A stretch of 64,000 nt of DNA from Ignatzschineria indica (GCF_003121925.1 NZ_QEWR01000002.1:372001-436000); one strand, 5' to 3'; numbered from the stretch's first letter, positions 8,315 through 18,407 are shown. Made by a program: numbers and translations. Notes: generated by a model not told the origin, from the letters alone.

Positions 8315-11300
8315 ATGCTCACAAAAATTTTACAAGATCAACAATTACCGGCATTATCCCCCGCGGAATTCTTTCCATTGATCGGTAAAACTTATCTTGA
8401 AGATGAGGTTGTCTGTGTTAACAGATTAAAAGAGAGTTTAACATTTGATGCATCCACATCGAATAAGATCCGCCAAGAGACCTACTCTCTTATTAAAGAT
8501 ATTCGGAGCAAGCCCGATATTGAGAGTTCGCTCGATGCACTATTACGAGAATATAATCTCTCAACAAAAGAGGGATTGGTTCTAATGTGTCTTGCAGAAG
8601 CGTATCTGCGCATTCCTGATAAAGCCTCTGCGGATGCTTTTATTAAAGACAAACTTACCGGCATCGATTGGGAGAGCCATCGCGGTAATAGTGATAAGAG
8701 CCTTGTTAATTTCGCCACTTGGGGCTTGATCTTAACGGGCAATATTATCGACGTCAATGAAGCGAGCGGTCTTTTCAAGCGTGTCTGTAATAAATTGAGT
8801 GAGCCGATTATTCGTCGTGCAACCTATCAAGCGATGAAAGTGATGGGTAAGCAATTTGTCCTAGGTGAGACAATTGAAGAAGCGCTCTCTAATGGACGAA
8901 AACTACGAGAAGGCGGCTATACCTATACCTTTGATATGCTTGGTGAAGCGGCGATGACAGAAGATGATGCTGCACGCTATTTTGAAGATTATAAGCAAGC
9001 ACTCTTAGCTGTAGGAAAAGAGAGCCCTCTTCCCAAGAGCCCAAAACCTTCTCTCTCTATTAAATTATCGGCATTGCACTCTCGCTACAATGTCGCCAAT
9101 CATGATCTTGTGATGAGTGAGCTCTTTGAATGCGTTAAAAAGTTAGCGCTTTTAGGGAAAGAGCGTGAAGTTGAGATCAGTATTGATGCTGAAGAGGCTG
9201 ATCGCTTAGAGCTCTCTTTAGAGCTCTTTGAAAAGCTACTCGCTGAAGAGGAGATAGCTCAATGGGGTGGACTCGGCTTGGTCGTACAAGGATATGCTAA
9301 ACATGCGCTTCCAACGCTGATCTGGGCAACGCTTCTGGCTAAAGCAAAAAATACCACGATCCCTATTCGCCTTGTAAAAGGAGCCTATTGGGATACTGAG
9401 ATCAAAGATTCACAAGTACGTGGATTAAATAACTTCCCCCTCTTTAGCCGTAAAGAGAGTACCGATATCTCCTATCTTGCATGTGCGAAATATCTTCTCT
9501 CCCCTATGGCGCAAAACCATATCAAACCACAGTTTGCAACTCATAACGCACAGACTGTAACAGCTATTCTCAATATTAGCGATATGGCGCAAAACCCCAA
9601 CTTTGAATTTCAACGACTCCATGGCATGGGAGAGGCACTCTATAATGAAGTGATTGAAAAACGTGGCTGTAGCGTGCGTATCTATGCCCCTGTTGGTAAG
9701 CACCATGACCTTCTACCCTACCTTGTCCGTCGACTTTTAGAAAATGGAGCAAACTCCTCATTTGTCCATCAATTGGTCGATCCAGAAGTGACAATCGAAT
9801 CATTAGTAGAAGATCCTATTTCACTCCTTTCTCAATATGATTCTATTAAAAACCCTGCAGTGATCTATTCCGATGATCTCTATGGTAAACGTCGCAACTC
9901 TCGTGGGCTTAATACCAATGTCAGCTCAACCTGGGACCCCTTTGCCCAATCTTATGAGAAGTTCTTAAAGCAGAGTTGGAGAGCAACGCCTATCATCGGT
10001 GGTCAAAGTATCACGGGTAACCCAGAAGTAGAGAGCTACTCACCGGCAGATCAGAGTCGTTTTGTCGGAAAGGTAAGTACCGCAACTGCTGAAAATGTTG
10101 AAGCCGCAATCACAACACTGCAATCCGCATGGTTTGATTGGAATGCTTTAGGTTTTGAGAAGCGTGCAGAAATTATTGAAAAATTTGCCGACCTATTAGA
10201 AGCAAACCGTGAAGAACTCATTGCACTTTGTAGCTTAGAAGCGGGAAAAACAATCCAAGATGGTGTTGATGAAGTCCGTGAAGCGGTCGATTTTTGCCGT
10301 TACTATGCAGTGGAAGCGAAGAAGTATCAAAATGAGATTCTCTTCCGCAGTGCAACAGGTGAACGCAATACGCTCTTCTATAGTGGAAAAGGGGTGATTG
10401 CTTGTATTAGCCCTTGGAACTTCCCACTGGCGATCTTCCTCGGTCAAGTTGTTGCCGCACTTGTTACCGGTAACACTGTTTTAGCAAAGCCGGCAGAAGC
10501 AACGCCGATGATCGCTTACCGCGCTGTAGAACTTCTCTTTGACGCAGGTCTGCCACAATCTGTAATTGCCCTTCTTCCCGGAGATGGAAAACTACTTGGG
10601 GATCTCTTTACTAAAGATCCACGTGTCGTTGGCGTCTGCTTTACCGGCTCAACTGGAACTGCAAAAGCAATCAATCGCAATCTCGCTGAACGTGATGGAG
10701 CTATTCCGATGTTAATTGCAGAGACAGGTGGACAAAATGCGATGTTTGTTGATTCAACGGCACTTCCCGAACAAGTGGTGCGCGATGTTCTTCAATCTGC
10801 TTTTGTCAGTGCCGGCCAACGCTGCTCTGCACTTCGTGTTCTCTATCTCCAAAATGAGATTGCGGATCGTATTATTGAGCTTCTCAAAGGTGCGCTTGCC
10901 GATTATGTTGTCGGACTCCCCTTTGAGCGAAAAACCGATGTAAGCACTGTTATTGATGCGCGTGCAAAAGCAGGCTTAATGGAGCATATCGAGAAGTTGA
11001 CTGCCGCAGGAAAACTGATTGCACAAGCACCTGAAAGCCCTTGCCAAAATGGCTTCTATATCTCCCCGGTAATCTTTGAGATCGATTCGATCCTAGAATT
11101 AGAAAAAGAGCAATTCGGACCGATCCTCCATATTGTTCGTTACCATCGCGATGATCTTCCGCGCCTATTAGATGAGGTGACCCGTTCAGGCTATGGCTTA
11201 ACGATGGGGATTCATAGCCGTAATGATACCTTCGTCAATGATATTGTAGAGCGCGCTCGTATTGGGAACTTCTATGTCAATCGTAACCAGGTAGGTGCGG

Positions 11301-11518
11301 TAGTTGGTGTACAACCCTTTGGCGGCATGGGACTTTCAGGAACAGGTCCTAAAGCAGGTGGTCCTAACTATCTACTTCGCTTTATGAGTGAGCATTCACT
11401 CTCCATCAACACGGCAGCAATTGGCGGTGATGCTGCACTCTTCACCCAGGCTTATGCTGTGGATGAAGGAAATCAGAGCGATCATCCGGCAACAGAGGAG
11501 CGCTCTTCGTCTAAATAA
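8315..11518 (+). CDS. putA: Bifunctional proline dehydrogenase / L-glutamate gamma-semialdehyde dehydrogenase (PutA, short form)
   Basis: PutA oxidises proline to glutamate in two steps: an FAD-dependent dehydrogenase at the membrane, then an NAD-dependent aldehyde dehydrogenase. About 1067 residues are present, against 1320 in E. coli. Residues about 170-490 form the PRODH barrel (RLVKGAYWDTEIK, FATHNAQTV, and RIYAPVGKHHDLLPYLVRRL with the substrate arginines). Residues about 530-1040 form the dehydrogenase (ISPWNFPLAIF, ETGGQNAMFVDS, catalytic Cys in GQRCSALRVL). The N-terminal ribbon-helix-helix DNA-binding domain is absent, so this form is not expected to repress its own operon. GAGGAG lies 8 bases before the ATG chosen; an in-frame GTG one codon earlier is also possible. 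putP follows. Confidence 0.96.
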   Translation: MLTKILQDQQLPALSPAEFFPLIGKTYLEDEVVCVNRLKESLTFDASTSNKIRQETYSLIKDIRSKPDIESSLDALLREYNLSTKEGLVLMCLAEAYLRIPDKASADAFIKDKLTGIDWESHRGNSDKSLVNFATWGLILTGNIIDVNEASGLFKRVCNKLSEPIIRRATYQAMKVMGKQFVLGETIEEALSNGRKLREGGYTYTFDMLGEAAMTEDDAARYFEDYKQALLAVGKESPLPKSPKPSLSIKLSALHSRYNVANHDLVMSELFECVKKLALLGKEREVEISIDAEEADRLELSLELFEKLLAEEEIAQWGGLGLVVQGYAKHALPTLIWATLLAKAKNTTIPIRLVKGAYWDTEIKDSQVRGLNNFPLFSRKESTDISYLACAKYLLSPMAQNHIKPQFATHNAQTVTAILNISDMAQNPNFEFQRLHGMGEALYNEVIEKRGCSVRIYAPVGKHHDLLPYLVRRLLENGANSSFVHQLVDPEVTIESLVEDPISLLSQYDSIKNPAVIYSDDLYGKRRNSRGLNTNVSSTWDPFAQSYEKFLKQSWRATPIIGGQSITGNPEVESYSPADQSRFVGKVSTATAENVEAAITTLQSAWFDWNALGFEKRAEIIEKFADLLEANREELIALCSLEAGKTIQDGVDEVREAVDFCRYYAVEAKKYQNEILFRSATGERNTLFYSGKGVIACISPWNFPLAIFLGQVVAALVTGNTVLAKPAEATPMIAYRAVELLFDAGLPQSVIALLPGDGKLLGDLFTKDPRVVGVCFTGSTGTAKAINRNLAERDGAIPMLIAETGGQNAMFVDSTALPEQVVRDVLQSAFVSAGQRCSALRVLYLQNEIADRIIELLKGALADYVVGLPFERKTDVSTVIDARAKAGLMEHIEKLTAAGKLIAQAPESPCQNGFYISPVIFEIDSILELEKEQFGPILHIVRYHRDDLPRLLDEVTRSGYGLTMGIHSRNDTFVNDIVERARIGNFYVNRNQVGAVVGVQPFGGMGLSGTGPKAGGPNYLLRFMSEHSLSINTAAIGGDAALFTQAYAVDEGNQSDHPATEERSSSK

Positions 11519-11785
11519 TATTCATCAAGCTGAGATCATCCCCACTTTCGATACAAAAATGGCATAATTATCCTTTTTTGTTCCATTGTGGTGGATGACT
11601 CCATTAAAACATGGCTAAACATGGCTAAATATGACTCAAAATGGTTCACAATTAGCACTGATCTTTGACCTTTAGCGTTAACGAGCAGTTTAAGTTAATA
11701 GAGCCTGTCAATAAGAGAAATAATGACGATCATTCTCAAGCGATCGATCATTACATACCACCAAAATGAATCAAAGGAGCATTAC

Positions 11786-13381
11786 ATGAGTGGATTACAA
11801 CCGCTGCATATAACCTTCTTCATCTATATTATTGCGATGATAGGAATCGGGTTTTATGCTTATAAATCAACAAAAGATCTTTCAGACTATATTTTAGGGG
11901 GAAGAAGCTTAGGAAGTGTCGTCACCGCTCTCTCGGCAGGAGCATCCGATATGAGTGGCTGGCTCTTGATGGGGTTACCCGGTGCCGTCTTTATCGCCGG
12001 TATCTCTGAATCTTGGATCGCTATCGGCTTAACATTAGGAGCTTATCTCAACTGGCTCTTTGTTGCTGGTCGTCTGCGGATGTTTACAGAGAAAGCAAAT
12101 GATGCTCTAACACTTCCTGACTATTTCCATAGCCGTTTTGATGATAAGAGTAAAATTCTTAAGATTATCTCTGCTGTTATTATCCTCTTCTTCTTCGTCA
12201 TTTACTGTGCATCAGGTGTTGTTGCAAGTGCAAGACTCTTTGAGTCTACCTTCAATATGCAATATGACGTTGCCATTTGGGTCGGCGCGATTGCGACAAT
12301 TGCTTATGTCTTTATCGGTGGATTCCTTGCTGTAAGCTGGACCGATACGGTTCAAGCAACATTGATGATCTTTGCCCTTCTCTTAGTACCGGTTGTTGTT
12401 ATTTTAAAGATGAACAACTTTGGTGAGTTTGACATTATGAATACTATCGAAGTGGTTCGTAATGAGAGCGAAAAGCATCTTAACTTTACCCACGGCTTAA
12501 CATGGATTGCGATTGTTTCTCTCCTTGCTTGGGGCTTAGGTTACTGTGGTCAGCCCCACATTCTTGTTCGCTTCATGGCGGCAGACTCTGTGAAGACTAT
12601 CCCCGCTGCCCGTCGTATCTCTATCACATGGATGGCGCTCTGTCTGATTGGTGCCGTTTCTGTTGGTTTCTTCGGTTATGCCTATTTCTTAGAGCATCCT
12701 GAAGAGGGAATCAATGTTTTAGGTGGTGTTAATGCTGCTGGCGAAGTTGTGAAAGGTAATGCAGAATCGATCTTTATGGAGCTCGCTAAAGTACTCTTAA
12801 ACCCATGGATTGCAGGAATTGTTCTTTCGGGTGTTTTAGCAGCAGTTATGAGTACCTTAAGTTGCCAATTATTGGTCTCTTCGAGTGCATTAACAGAAGA
12901 TCTCTATAAAGGATTCCTCCGTCCAAAAGCAAGTGATGGTGAGTTAGTCTGGATTGGTCGTATGATGGTTTTCCTTGTTGCAGCGATCTCTATCTATATT
13001 GCTTACAATCCTGATAGTAAGGTTCTCTCGCTTGTCTCCTATGCATGGGCAGGATTTGGTGCGGCATTTGGTCCGGTGGTGATCTTCTCTATCTTCTGGA
13101 AGCGTACTTCACGTAATGGTGTTCTCTTCGGTATGATTGTCGGCGCACTCACTGTGATTATCTTCCCGAAAGTGAAAGAGTGGTTAGCAGCAAGTGGAAA
13201 TGTTGAAGTTGCTGATATTCTTGCACAATTCCCAATCCTTAATCTCTATGAGATTGTGCCTGGATTTGTTCTCGCTTCAATCACAATTGTCATTGTCAGT
13301 CTCTTTAGCCGTCCTTCACAAAAGATTATGGATCGCTTCGATGAGACGGCAGTTGCCTATAAAGAAGCGATGCGTTCGTAA
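11786..13381 (+). CDS. putP: Sodium/proline symporter (PutP)
   Basis: An SSS-family importer that brings in proline with sodium for PutA. About 531 residues and 13 predicted membrane segments. Family markers include YILGGRSLGSVVTALSAGAS, SDMSGWLLMGLPG, and GLGYCGQPHILVRFMA. An in-frame ATG lies 63 bases upstream, but the start used here has a clear AAAGGAG site 7 bases before it and matches where PutP proteins begin. It follows putA by 267 bases, so it may have its own promoter as well as read-through. Confidence 0.95.
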   Translation: MSGLQPLHITFFIYIIAMIGIGFYAYKSTKDLSDYILGGRSLGSVVTALSAGASDMSGWLLMGLPGAVFIAGISESWIAIGLTLGAYLNWLFVAGRLRMFTEKANDALTLPDYFHSRFDDKSKILKIISAVIILFFFVIYCASGVVASARLFESTFNMQYDVAIWVGAIATIAYVFIGGFLAVSWTDTVQATLMIFALLLVPVVVILKMNNFGEFDIMNTIEVVRNESEKHLNFTHGLTWIAIVSLLAWGLGYCGQPHILVRFMAADSVKTIPAARRISITWMALCLIGAVSVGFFGYAYFLEHPEEGINVLGGVNAAGEVVKGNAESIFMELAKVLLNPWIAGIVLSGVLAAVMSTLSCQLLVSSSALTEDLYKGFLRPKASDGELVWIGRMMVFLVAAISIYIAYNPDSKVLSLVSYAWAGFGAAFGPVVIFSIFWKRTSRNGVLFGMIVGALTVIIFPKVKEWLAASGNVEVADILAQFPILNLYEIVPGFVLASITIVIVSLFSRPSQKIMDRFDETAVAYKEAMRS

Positions 13382-13440
13382 ATGCTACTGCTAACAACTA
13401 TTGATAACTCACTATTTTAAGCGTCAAATGACCTAAATAA

Positions 13441-13496
13441 GTTAATGAGTTAATAAGTTAATGAGTTAATGAGTTAATGAGTTAATGAGTTAATAA
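13441..13496. repeat. Tandem repeat, seven 8-base units (gttaatga)
   Basis: Seven consecutive copies of gttaatga or the one-base variant gttaataa, directly after putP and before its terminator. The unit is not a multiple of three, and no reading frame uses it. Confidence 0.9.
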
Positions 13497-13504
13497 ACTA
13501 TATA

Positions 13505-13536
13505 GGGTGCTCTTCTTTAAAGAGTGCCCTTTTTTA
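13505..13536 (+). terminator. Terminator downstream of putP
   Basis: GGGTGCTCT pairs with AGAGTGCCC (two G-T pairs) around TCTTTAA, followed by TTTTTTATT. Confidence 0.85.
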
Positions 13537-13572
13537 TTCTTCTTACCTTCTCGTTGAACCAAAGAGAAGGTG

Positions 13573-13720
13573 ATGAATTGCCAGAGATTACCCCTGCATG
13601 CTTCCATTAATCCCGTGCCGGCAAGTATCGCTACTTTAACAATATTACCTCCTGCATTCTTGATGCCAATCTGCGGGCATGCAACGACTTAAAAAACGAA
13701 ATGATCGATTCCCGCCCTTC
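13573..13720. repeat. Dispersed intergenic repeat, copy A
   Basis: Two blocks here recur about 30 kb away. The left block (13573-13640) contains GAGATTACC, CTGCAT.CTTCC and GTGCCGGCAAGTATCGCTAC. The right block (13660-13720) contains TGATGCC.ATCTGCGGGCATG and ATCGATTCCCGCCCT. The same elements occur at 44360-44430 and 44458-44525 with only scattered differences. The minus strand reads GRESIISFF and LHARRLASRM without a start, as if it were a decayed coding fragment. The rest of the 633-base gap before the next gene shows nothing else. Confidence 0.7.
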
Positions 13721-14014
13721 CGCAAGTCCTCTTATAGAATCAAATACAAAAAATAGAGTGGGAGAAATTAGAGAGATCTGATTTGCTAATCTAACAATTG
13801 AGTCTGCTGATAAACTCTGATACTTTCAAATAGAGCAGATAGAAACTATCGCTTACATCCCGATCTTAAATCCCCATATTAAAGTAGAGGGATTTAAAAA
13901 AATAATAAGAATGGATAGCCACCCTTAAATAGTAGATATAGACCAGAAATCGATAGCAATGACCCTACCAATAACAGTCGCTATCGAAATAATCATAAGA
14001 GGATAGAGAGGAAT

Positions 14015-15199
14015 ATGCAGACTCGCTCATTACAGACAGCAGTACCGATCCTATTGATGTTAGGATCGGCCCATATGCTTAATGATTTTATACAATCGAT
14101 GCTCACAGCTATCTACCCTATGTTGCAAGAGCTTTTTCTTCTCGACTTTGCCAAAATCGGCCTTATTAGCCTAATCTACCAATGTACCGCCTCTATTTTG
14201 CAGCCCGCCATTGGTCTTTGGACCGATAAATACCCTAAGCCTTATCTCCTTCCTGTTGGCATGTTAATTACGACAAGTGGCATCACTCTACTCGCCTTTG
14301 CAACAAGTTACCCTCATCTTCTAATAGCCGCGGCGATGATGGGCGTTGGCTCTTCCATCTTTCATCCCGAAGCCGTTCGATTAACACGCATCGCATCAGG
14401 CGGCCGCTTTGGACTAGCACAATCAATCTTCCAAGTTGGTGGCAATATGGGATCTGCTTTTGGACCCTTGATTGCCGGGATTATCATTGTGAAATATGCT
14501 CATCAAGAGAATATTCTCTACTTTGTTATCGCTGGTATTGTTGCGCTTCTCCTCCTTAGCTATCTTGGTCATTGGGGTGCGGAATATCAGCGCAATGAAC
14601 AGAAGGTGAGAGAGAGAAAAATCACCTTTCCTTATGGTAAAAGACGTACCATTTGGGCCTTGATTATTTTAGGCATTCTTATTTTTGCCAAATATTTCTA
14701 TATGGCTAACTTTACCAACTACTTTAGCTTCTATCTTATTGAAAAATTTGCTATTGAACGCTCAAATGCCGTGATCCTCCTCTTCCTCTTTCTTGCAGCG
14801 ATTGCGATAGGAACTTTTGCCGGCGGACCGATTGGCGATAAGATTGGCAGAAGAACTGTTATCTGGTTCTCAATGCTCGGAACGCTCCCTTTTACCTTGG
14901 CGCTTCCCCATCTTCCCTTTATGGGAGTGATGATCTGTGCTGTGATTATTGGTCTTATTTTGGCCTCTGCCTTTTCCGCAATTGTTGTCTTTGCTCAGGA
15001 ACTTGTTCCCGGCAGTGTGGGAATGATTGCCGGCATCTTCTTTGGCTTAATGTTTGGTATGAGCGGCATCGGCGCCCTCTTCTTAGGCTGGCTTGCGGAT
15101 ATCACATCATTACAAACAGTCTTTGTATTGACCTCATTTCTCCCTATTATTGGGATTTTAACCTTCCTTCTTCCTAAAGAGGAGGAGAAATCGCTTTAA
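14015..15199 (+). CDS. MFS transporter, fosmidomycin-resistance (Fsr) family
   Basis: 394 residues with about 12 membrane helices. The N-terminus ILLMLGSAHMLNDFIQSML and the segment MGVGSSIFHPEAVRLTR are hallmarks of Fsr-type exporters. SIFQVGGNMGSAFGPLIAG follows, and GDKIGRR is the loop motif of the second half. Members export fosmidomycin or other small compounds; the natural substrate here is unknown. GAGAGG lies a few bases before the ATG. It is followed after 132 bases by the pentapeptide-repeat gene on the same strand, with no terminator seen between. Confidence 0.85.
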   Translation: MQTRSLQTAVPILLMLGSAHMLNDFIQSMLTAIYPMLQELFLLDFAKIGLISLIYQCTASILQPAIGLWTDKYPKPYLLPVGMLITTSGITLLAFATSYPHLLIAAAMMGVGSSIFHPEAVRLTRIASGGRFGLAQSIFQVGGNMGSAFGPLIAGIIIVKYAHQENILYFVIAGIVALLLLSYLGHWGAEYQRNEQKVRERKITFPYGKRRTIWALIILGILIFAKYFYMANFTNYFSFYLIEKFAIERSNAVILLFLFLAAIAIGTFAGGPIGDKIGRRTVIWFSMLGTLPFTLALPHLPFMGVMICAVIIGLILASAFSAIVVFAQELVPGSVGMIAGIFFGLMFGMSGIGALFLGWLADITSLQTVFVLTSFLPIIGILTFLLPKEEEKSL

Positions 15200-15331
15200 A
15201 AATAGAGGGTTAAAAAAGATAAGAAGAGATCGAATAAAATTGAGCAAAAGATAGCATCACTGGATGGCTTGATGCAGTTTCCCCCTATTAATGGCATAAT
15301 TGAGAACTAAAATATTATTTTTGGTAAAGAT

Positions 15332-17527
15332 ATGACGCAATTTCTCAATTACGGTAAAAGTATTAAACAACAACTTCATCGATTGATTACATGGGTTCTC
15401 AAAAGTCGTCGTAATCGACGAATAGCAGCTCATCTATTAGCCTTTATTCCTGTCGGATTATGGTTAGCCGTACATTCTCCCTTCCACAATAATATCTCCA
15501 TTATTAGCCTGATCTTTATTGTCCCGGTGACCCTCTTTATCTTTAGTATGCTCTACAATGCGCTACTGACGGGACTTAAACGCTTTATTCTCTATGCGAA
15601 AACACCCAATGCTTCTGTCATTCTTAAGAGGCTGAGCAGTCAACATAGCCTCTTTGTGATGGGAATCTTTGTGATTCCAATGATATTGATTCTCTCGCTT
15701 CTCTTTGTTGATATTGTCTCTCTAATCGCGCAAGTTCCTCCCTCAAAACTTTATGGCGGCGAATATACATTTCTAACCTCCCTCTACTTTGGTGCTTTTG
15801 CTGTTTTAGGTTTTAGTGTCTCCGCTTATGTCGCCTCTGTTCGCCATCGCTCGTTGCGTCACTCCGAGAAACATCTTGAATATACACAACAGAAAGATCG
15901 TGAGAGTGAGATCGATCGCCGAATGTTAGAGGGTATTAAGCTACTCGGGGATAAGAATGAATCAGTACGTTTAGGGGGAATCTATATTCTTTGGGAGATT
16001 GTTAAAGATGCGGTCAAGGCGCTCCCTTATCTCGATAGTCGCCATTACAATGTCTATTACCACCGTTATAAAGATTACCCTATTATCCCTTATATCACGA
16101 GCAAACCTCTCCCTCCGACAGAGATAAGAGGACAATCGTCACTCAAGAAACGTTACCTAAAGCAGAATCCTGCCGATCAATCCCAGATTAAAGCGTATCA
16201 AAAAGCTTTTTCACTCCATGAGCAGGTCTTAAGCATTCTATGTGGTCATATTCGTACTTTAACCAATAGTGAAGAGTATCTTCTAACCTACTACCCTTCT
16301 ATTGCGAAGACTCGATTTTCAAGAGCCTATGCAGAACGCTACGATGATGATTCTAAAGTGATTCGGCAGCATGAAGAAGAACCTGGCAATGAGATTGCCA
16401 TCCTCTTTCGTCTCTTGAGTAAAAAAGAGCATAGTCACGATAAGACGCTTGTTCGTGCGCTCAACTTTAAGCTCAATTTAGCTAGCTCGATCCTCAAAGG
16501 GGTCTACAGTGATCATGCCGATCTTGAAAATATGAATCTGCGTAATGTGAACTTCACTTATGCTCGCCTCAACTATGTTACTTTTGATAATAGTAATTGC
16601 TTCGATACCAACTTCAATTATGCAACCCTCAATATCTCAAGCTTCACCATGACTGATCTGACAGAAGCGAGCTTTGAAGAGGCACAAATTACCAATACCA
16701 CCTTCAAGTATGCCAACTGTATTCGTGCTAATTTCCAACATATCTTCCATAAGGCCTACTTTTATGGAACAACGATGCAGCATACCCGTTTTACGCTTGA
16801 AGACTTTATGGAGGATCGCATTGAATTCTTAGGGATCAACGGTCTTCCTGGCTTTGCAAATGTTACCAGTCTTGAACAAGAGGCGATTATAGAACTTCAT
16901 CCTCGCCATCCGGAAGATGAAAAAAATCAAGGGCTTAACTTTCCCATCTATATCAATCCCAACAAACTGGAGAGTATCAAAGAGATCAAGGAGATTCCCG
17001 ATCTCTATATTCAATATCAGCGCTTATTAGAGCAACCTCGATGGCGCATTCCGATTGTCGAGGCAAGACAGGCGCATGAAACATTGATGCGAAGTGGCTC
17101 CAATCCTCAGCCGGGAGAAGTTTATAGTGGTCATCGTAGTTTAGAGCAGATCAATACCCGAGAATATCTTGCTGTTTTTCATCGAATGTTTAAGGAGAAG
17201 AATCGCCAATATCAAGCTTTCTATGATGCTCTTAACCGTAAAGAGAAACGACTTGTAACGCGGATGTTTATCGACTTTGATCAATCGCAACGTCGGGAAG
17301 CAAAAGAGGAGGAGAATCGTCAAAATGAGAAAAACAGACCACCATTACAGCTTCCACCGCCAACAAAAGTAGAGAAAAAGGGAGAAAAAATAAAAACACC
17401 CTCACAAGATGAGATCAAGAAGACTAAAGAGTTCAAAGAGATCAAAGAGATCAAAGAAAATAGAGAGAATCTGGAAAGTCAGAAAAAAGAGCGTGAAAAT
17501 GGATCTAAAAAACCAAATGAGCAGTAG
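15332..17527 (+). CDS. Membrane-anchored pentapeptide-repeat protein
   Basis: 731 residues, function unknown. The N-terminal part has four hydrophobic segments (about 31-50, 55-77, 108-132, 149-169). A conserved helical segment, GIKLLGDKNESVRLGGIYIL (about 204-223), follows; it is typical of membrane proteins with pentapeptide repeats. Residues about 400-475 carry the A(D/N)Lxx repeats (ADLENMNLRNVNF, ATLNISSF, TEASFEEAQITNTTF), which would fold as a right-handed quadrilateral helix. The last 80 residues are low-complexity K/E/N/P-rich sequence (KEFKEIKEIKENREN). The 3' end overlaps the downstream kinase gene. Some proteins of this build sit in phage-resistance loci, but nothing here proves such a role. 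Confidence 0.8.
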   Translation: MTQFLNYGKSIKQQLHRLITWVLKSRRNRRIAAHLLAFIPVGLWLAVHSPFHNNISIISLIFIVPVTLFIFSMLYNALLTGLKRFILYAKTPNASVILKRLSSQHSLFVMGIFVIPMILILSLLFVDIVSLIAQVPPSKLYGGEYTFLTSLYFGAFAVLGFSVSAYVASVRHRSLRHSEKHLEYTQQKDRESEIDRRMLEGIKLLGDKNESVRLGGIYILWEIVKDAVKALPYLDSRHYNVYYHRYKDYPIIPYITSKPLPPTEIRGQSSLKKRYLKQNPADQSQIKAYQKAFSLHEQVLSILCGHIRTLTNSEEYLLTYYPSIAKTRFSRAYAERYDDDSKVIRQHEEEPGNEIAILFRLLSKKEHSHDKTLVRALNFKLNLASSILKGVYSDHADLENMNLRNVNFTYARLNYVTFDNSNCFDTNFNYATLNISSFTMTDLTEASFEEAQITNTTFKYANCIRANFQHIFHKAYFYGTTMQHTRFTLEDFMEDRIEFLGINGLPGFANVTSLEQEAIIELHPRHPEDEKNQGLNFPIYINPNKLESIKEIKEIPDLYIQYQRLLEQPRWRIPIVEARQAHETLMRSGSNPQPGEVYSGHRSLEQINTREYLAVFHRMFKEKNRQYQAFYDALNRKEKRLVTRMFIDFDQSQRREAKEEENRQNEKNRPPLQLPPPTKVEKKGEKIKTPSQDEIKKTKEFKEIKEIKENRENLESQKKERENGSKKPNEQ

Positions 17528-18407
17528 CACTACTCACCAAAAGATCGAAAAAGAGAGTGGTAAAAAGGGAGATGAGATCCTCTTAATTGGTGATTTTGCC
17601 GGTGTCGGTAAGGTCTCCTTTTCGGTTATGACACCACTTCTTACAGCAGAGAATAGAACACTTAGCTACCTTCCTACTGCCGTTGTCTCTAATAGTTTCG
17701 ATTATGGTGATGCGATCGTTTATGAATTGACAGATTATATGGCACAGAGCTTAGCGATGTGGCAAAAACATCAATTCCAATTTGATCTCTTTATTACCGG
17801 ATTTCTCTTTTCAGAGGCTCAAGTCGCTATTATCAAAGAGTTAATTGCGACACAGAAAAAGCGACTTTTTCTGATTGCTGATCCTATTATGGGCGATTGG
17901 GGTGAGCTCTATAGTGGACTCTCCCATAAGCTTGTTGCCGGTATGCGAGATATTGTTATGCTCTCCGATCTCATTATTCCCAATCTTACTGAAGCATTGC
18001 TGATTTTAGGAGAGGAGAGAGAGTATCATTATGTCACTGAGGAAAAGGTCTATCATTGGCTCGATTCGCTCCATCAGATGGGGGCAAAATCGATTCTTAT
18101 TACAAGTGTGAAGATCGATGATCACTTTTACATCTTTGGTTATAGCGAACGGGAACAACACTACTTTAAAATCCCCTATAAGATGATTCCGATCCATTTT
18201 GGCGGCACGGGAGATATCTTTACCGCTATGATCGCAAATAGCCTTCTTAATCAGCCCGAACTCTCTTTAGAAAGAGTTGTGACTCATGCCGCACAAGTGA
18301 TCTCTACTATTCTTGAAAAAGAGCAGTCTTATCCAAGAGAGAGGATCGATGAGGTCTATTTTCAGCGCTATCTTCCCCAATTACGCGCCGCGATTCCCGG
18401 CAAGTAG
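17499..18407 (+). CDS. PfkB-family kinase, pyridoxal/pyridoxamine kinase-like
   Basis: About 302 residues. The core resembles PdxY/PdxK: an N-terminal ILLIGDFAGVGKVSFSVMTP, the VVSNSFDYGDAIVYELTD segment, ADPIMGDWGELYSGL, IIPNLTEALLIL, and the anion-hole motif GGTGDIFTAMIANSLL near the C-terminus. It would phosphorylate pyridoxal or a related vitamer using ATP in the cytosol. The frame is open upstream to 17409, but that stretch is basic low-complexity sequence read out of frame from the upstream gene. The ATG chosen (MDLKNQ) or the next one (17517) is therefore more likely. It overlaps the upstream pentapeptide gene by 29 bases, suggesting coupling, and converges on trmH with 27 bases of overlap. 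Confidence 0.75.
   Translation: MDLKNQMSSSTTHQKIEKESGKKGDEILLIGDFAGVGKVSFSVMTPLLTAENRTLSYLPTAVVSNSFDYGDAIVYELTDYMAQSLAMWQKHQFQFDLFITGFLFSEAQVAIIKELIATQKKRLFLIADPIMGDWGELYSGLSHKLVAGMRDIVMLSDLIIPNLTEALLILGEEREYHYVTEEKVYHWLDSLHQMGAKSILITSVKIDDHFYIFGYSEREQHYFKIPYKMIPIHFGGTGDIFTAMIANSLLNQPELSLERVVTHAAQVISTILEKEQSYPRERIDEVYFQRYLPQLRAAIPGK

Noticed and set aside
11723-11785. Upstream in-frame ATG for putP
   Set aside because: No ribosome site; the later ATG has AAAGGAG at the right distance and matches PutP N-termini.
17409-17498. Upstream extension of the PfkB-family kinase (MRSRRLKSSKRSKRSKK)
   Set aside because: It is the out-of-frame reading of the low-complexity K/E-rich tail of the pentapeptide protein, with no match to kinase N-termini.
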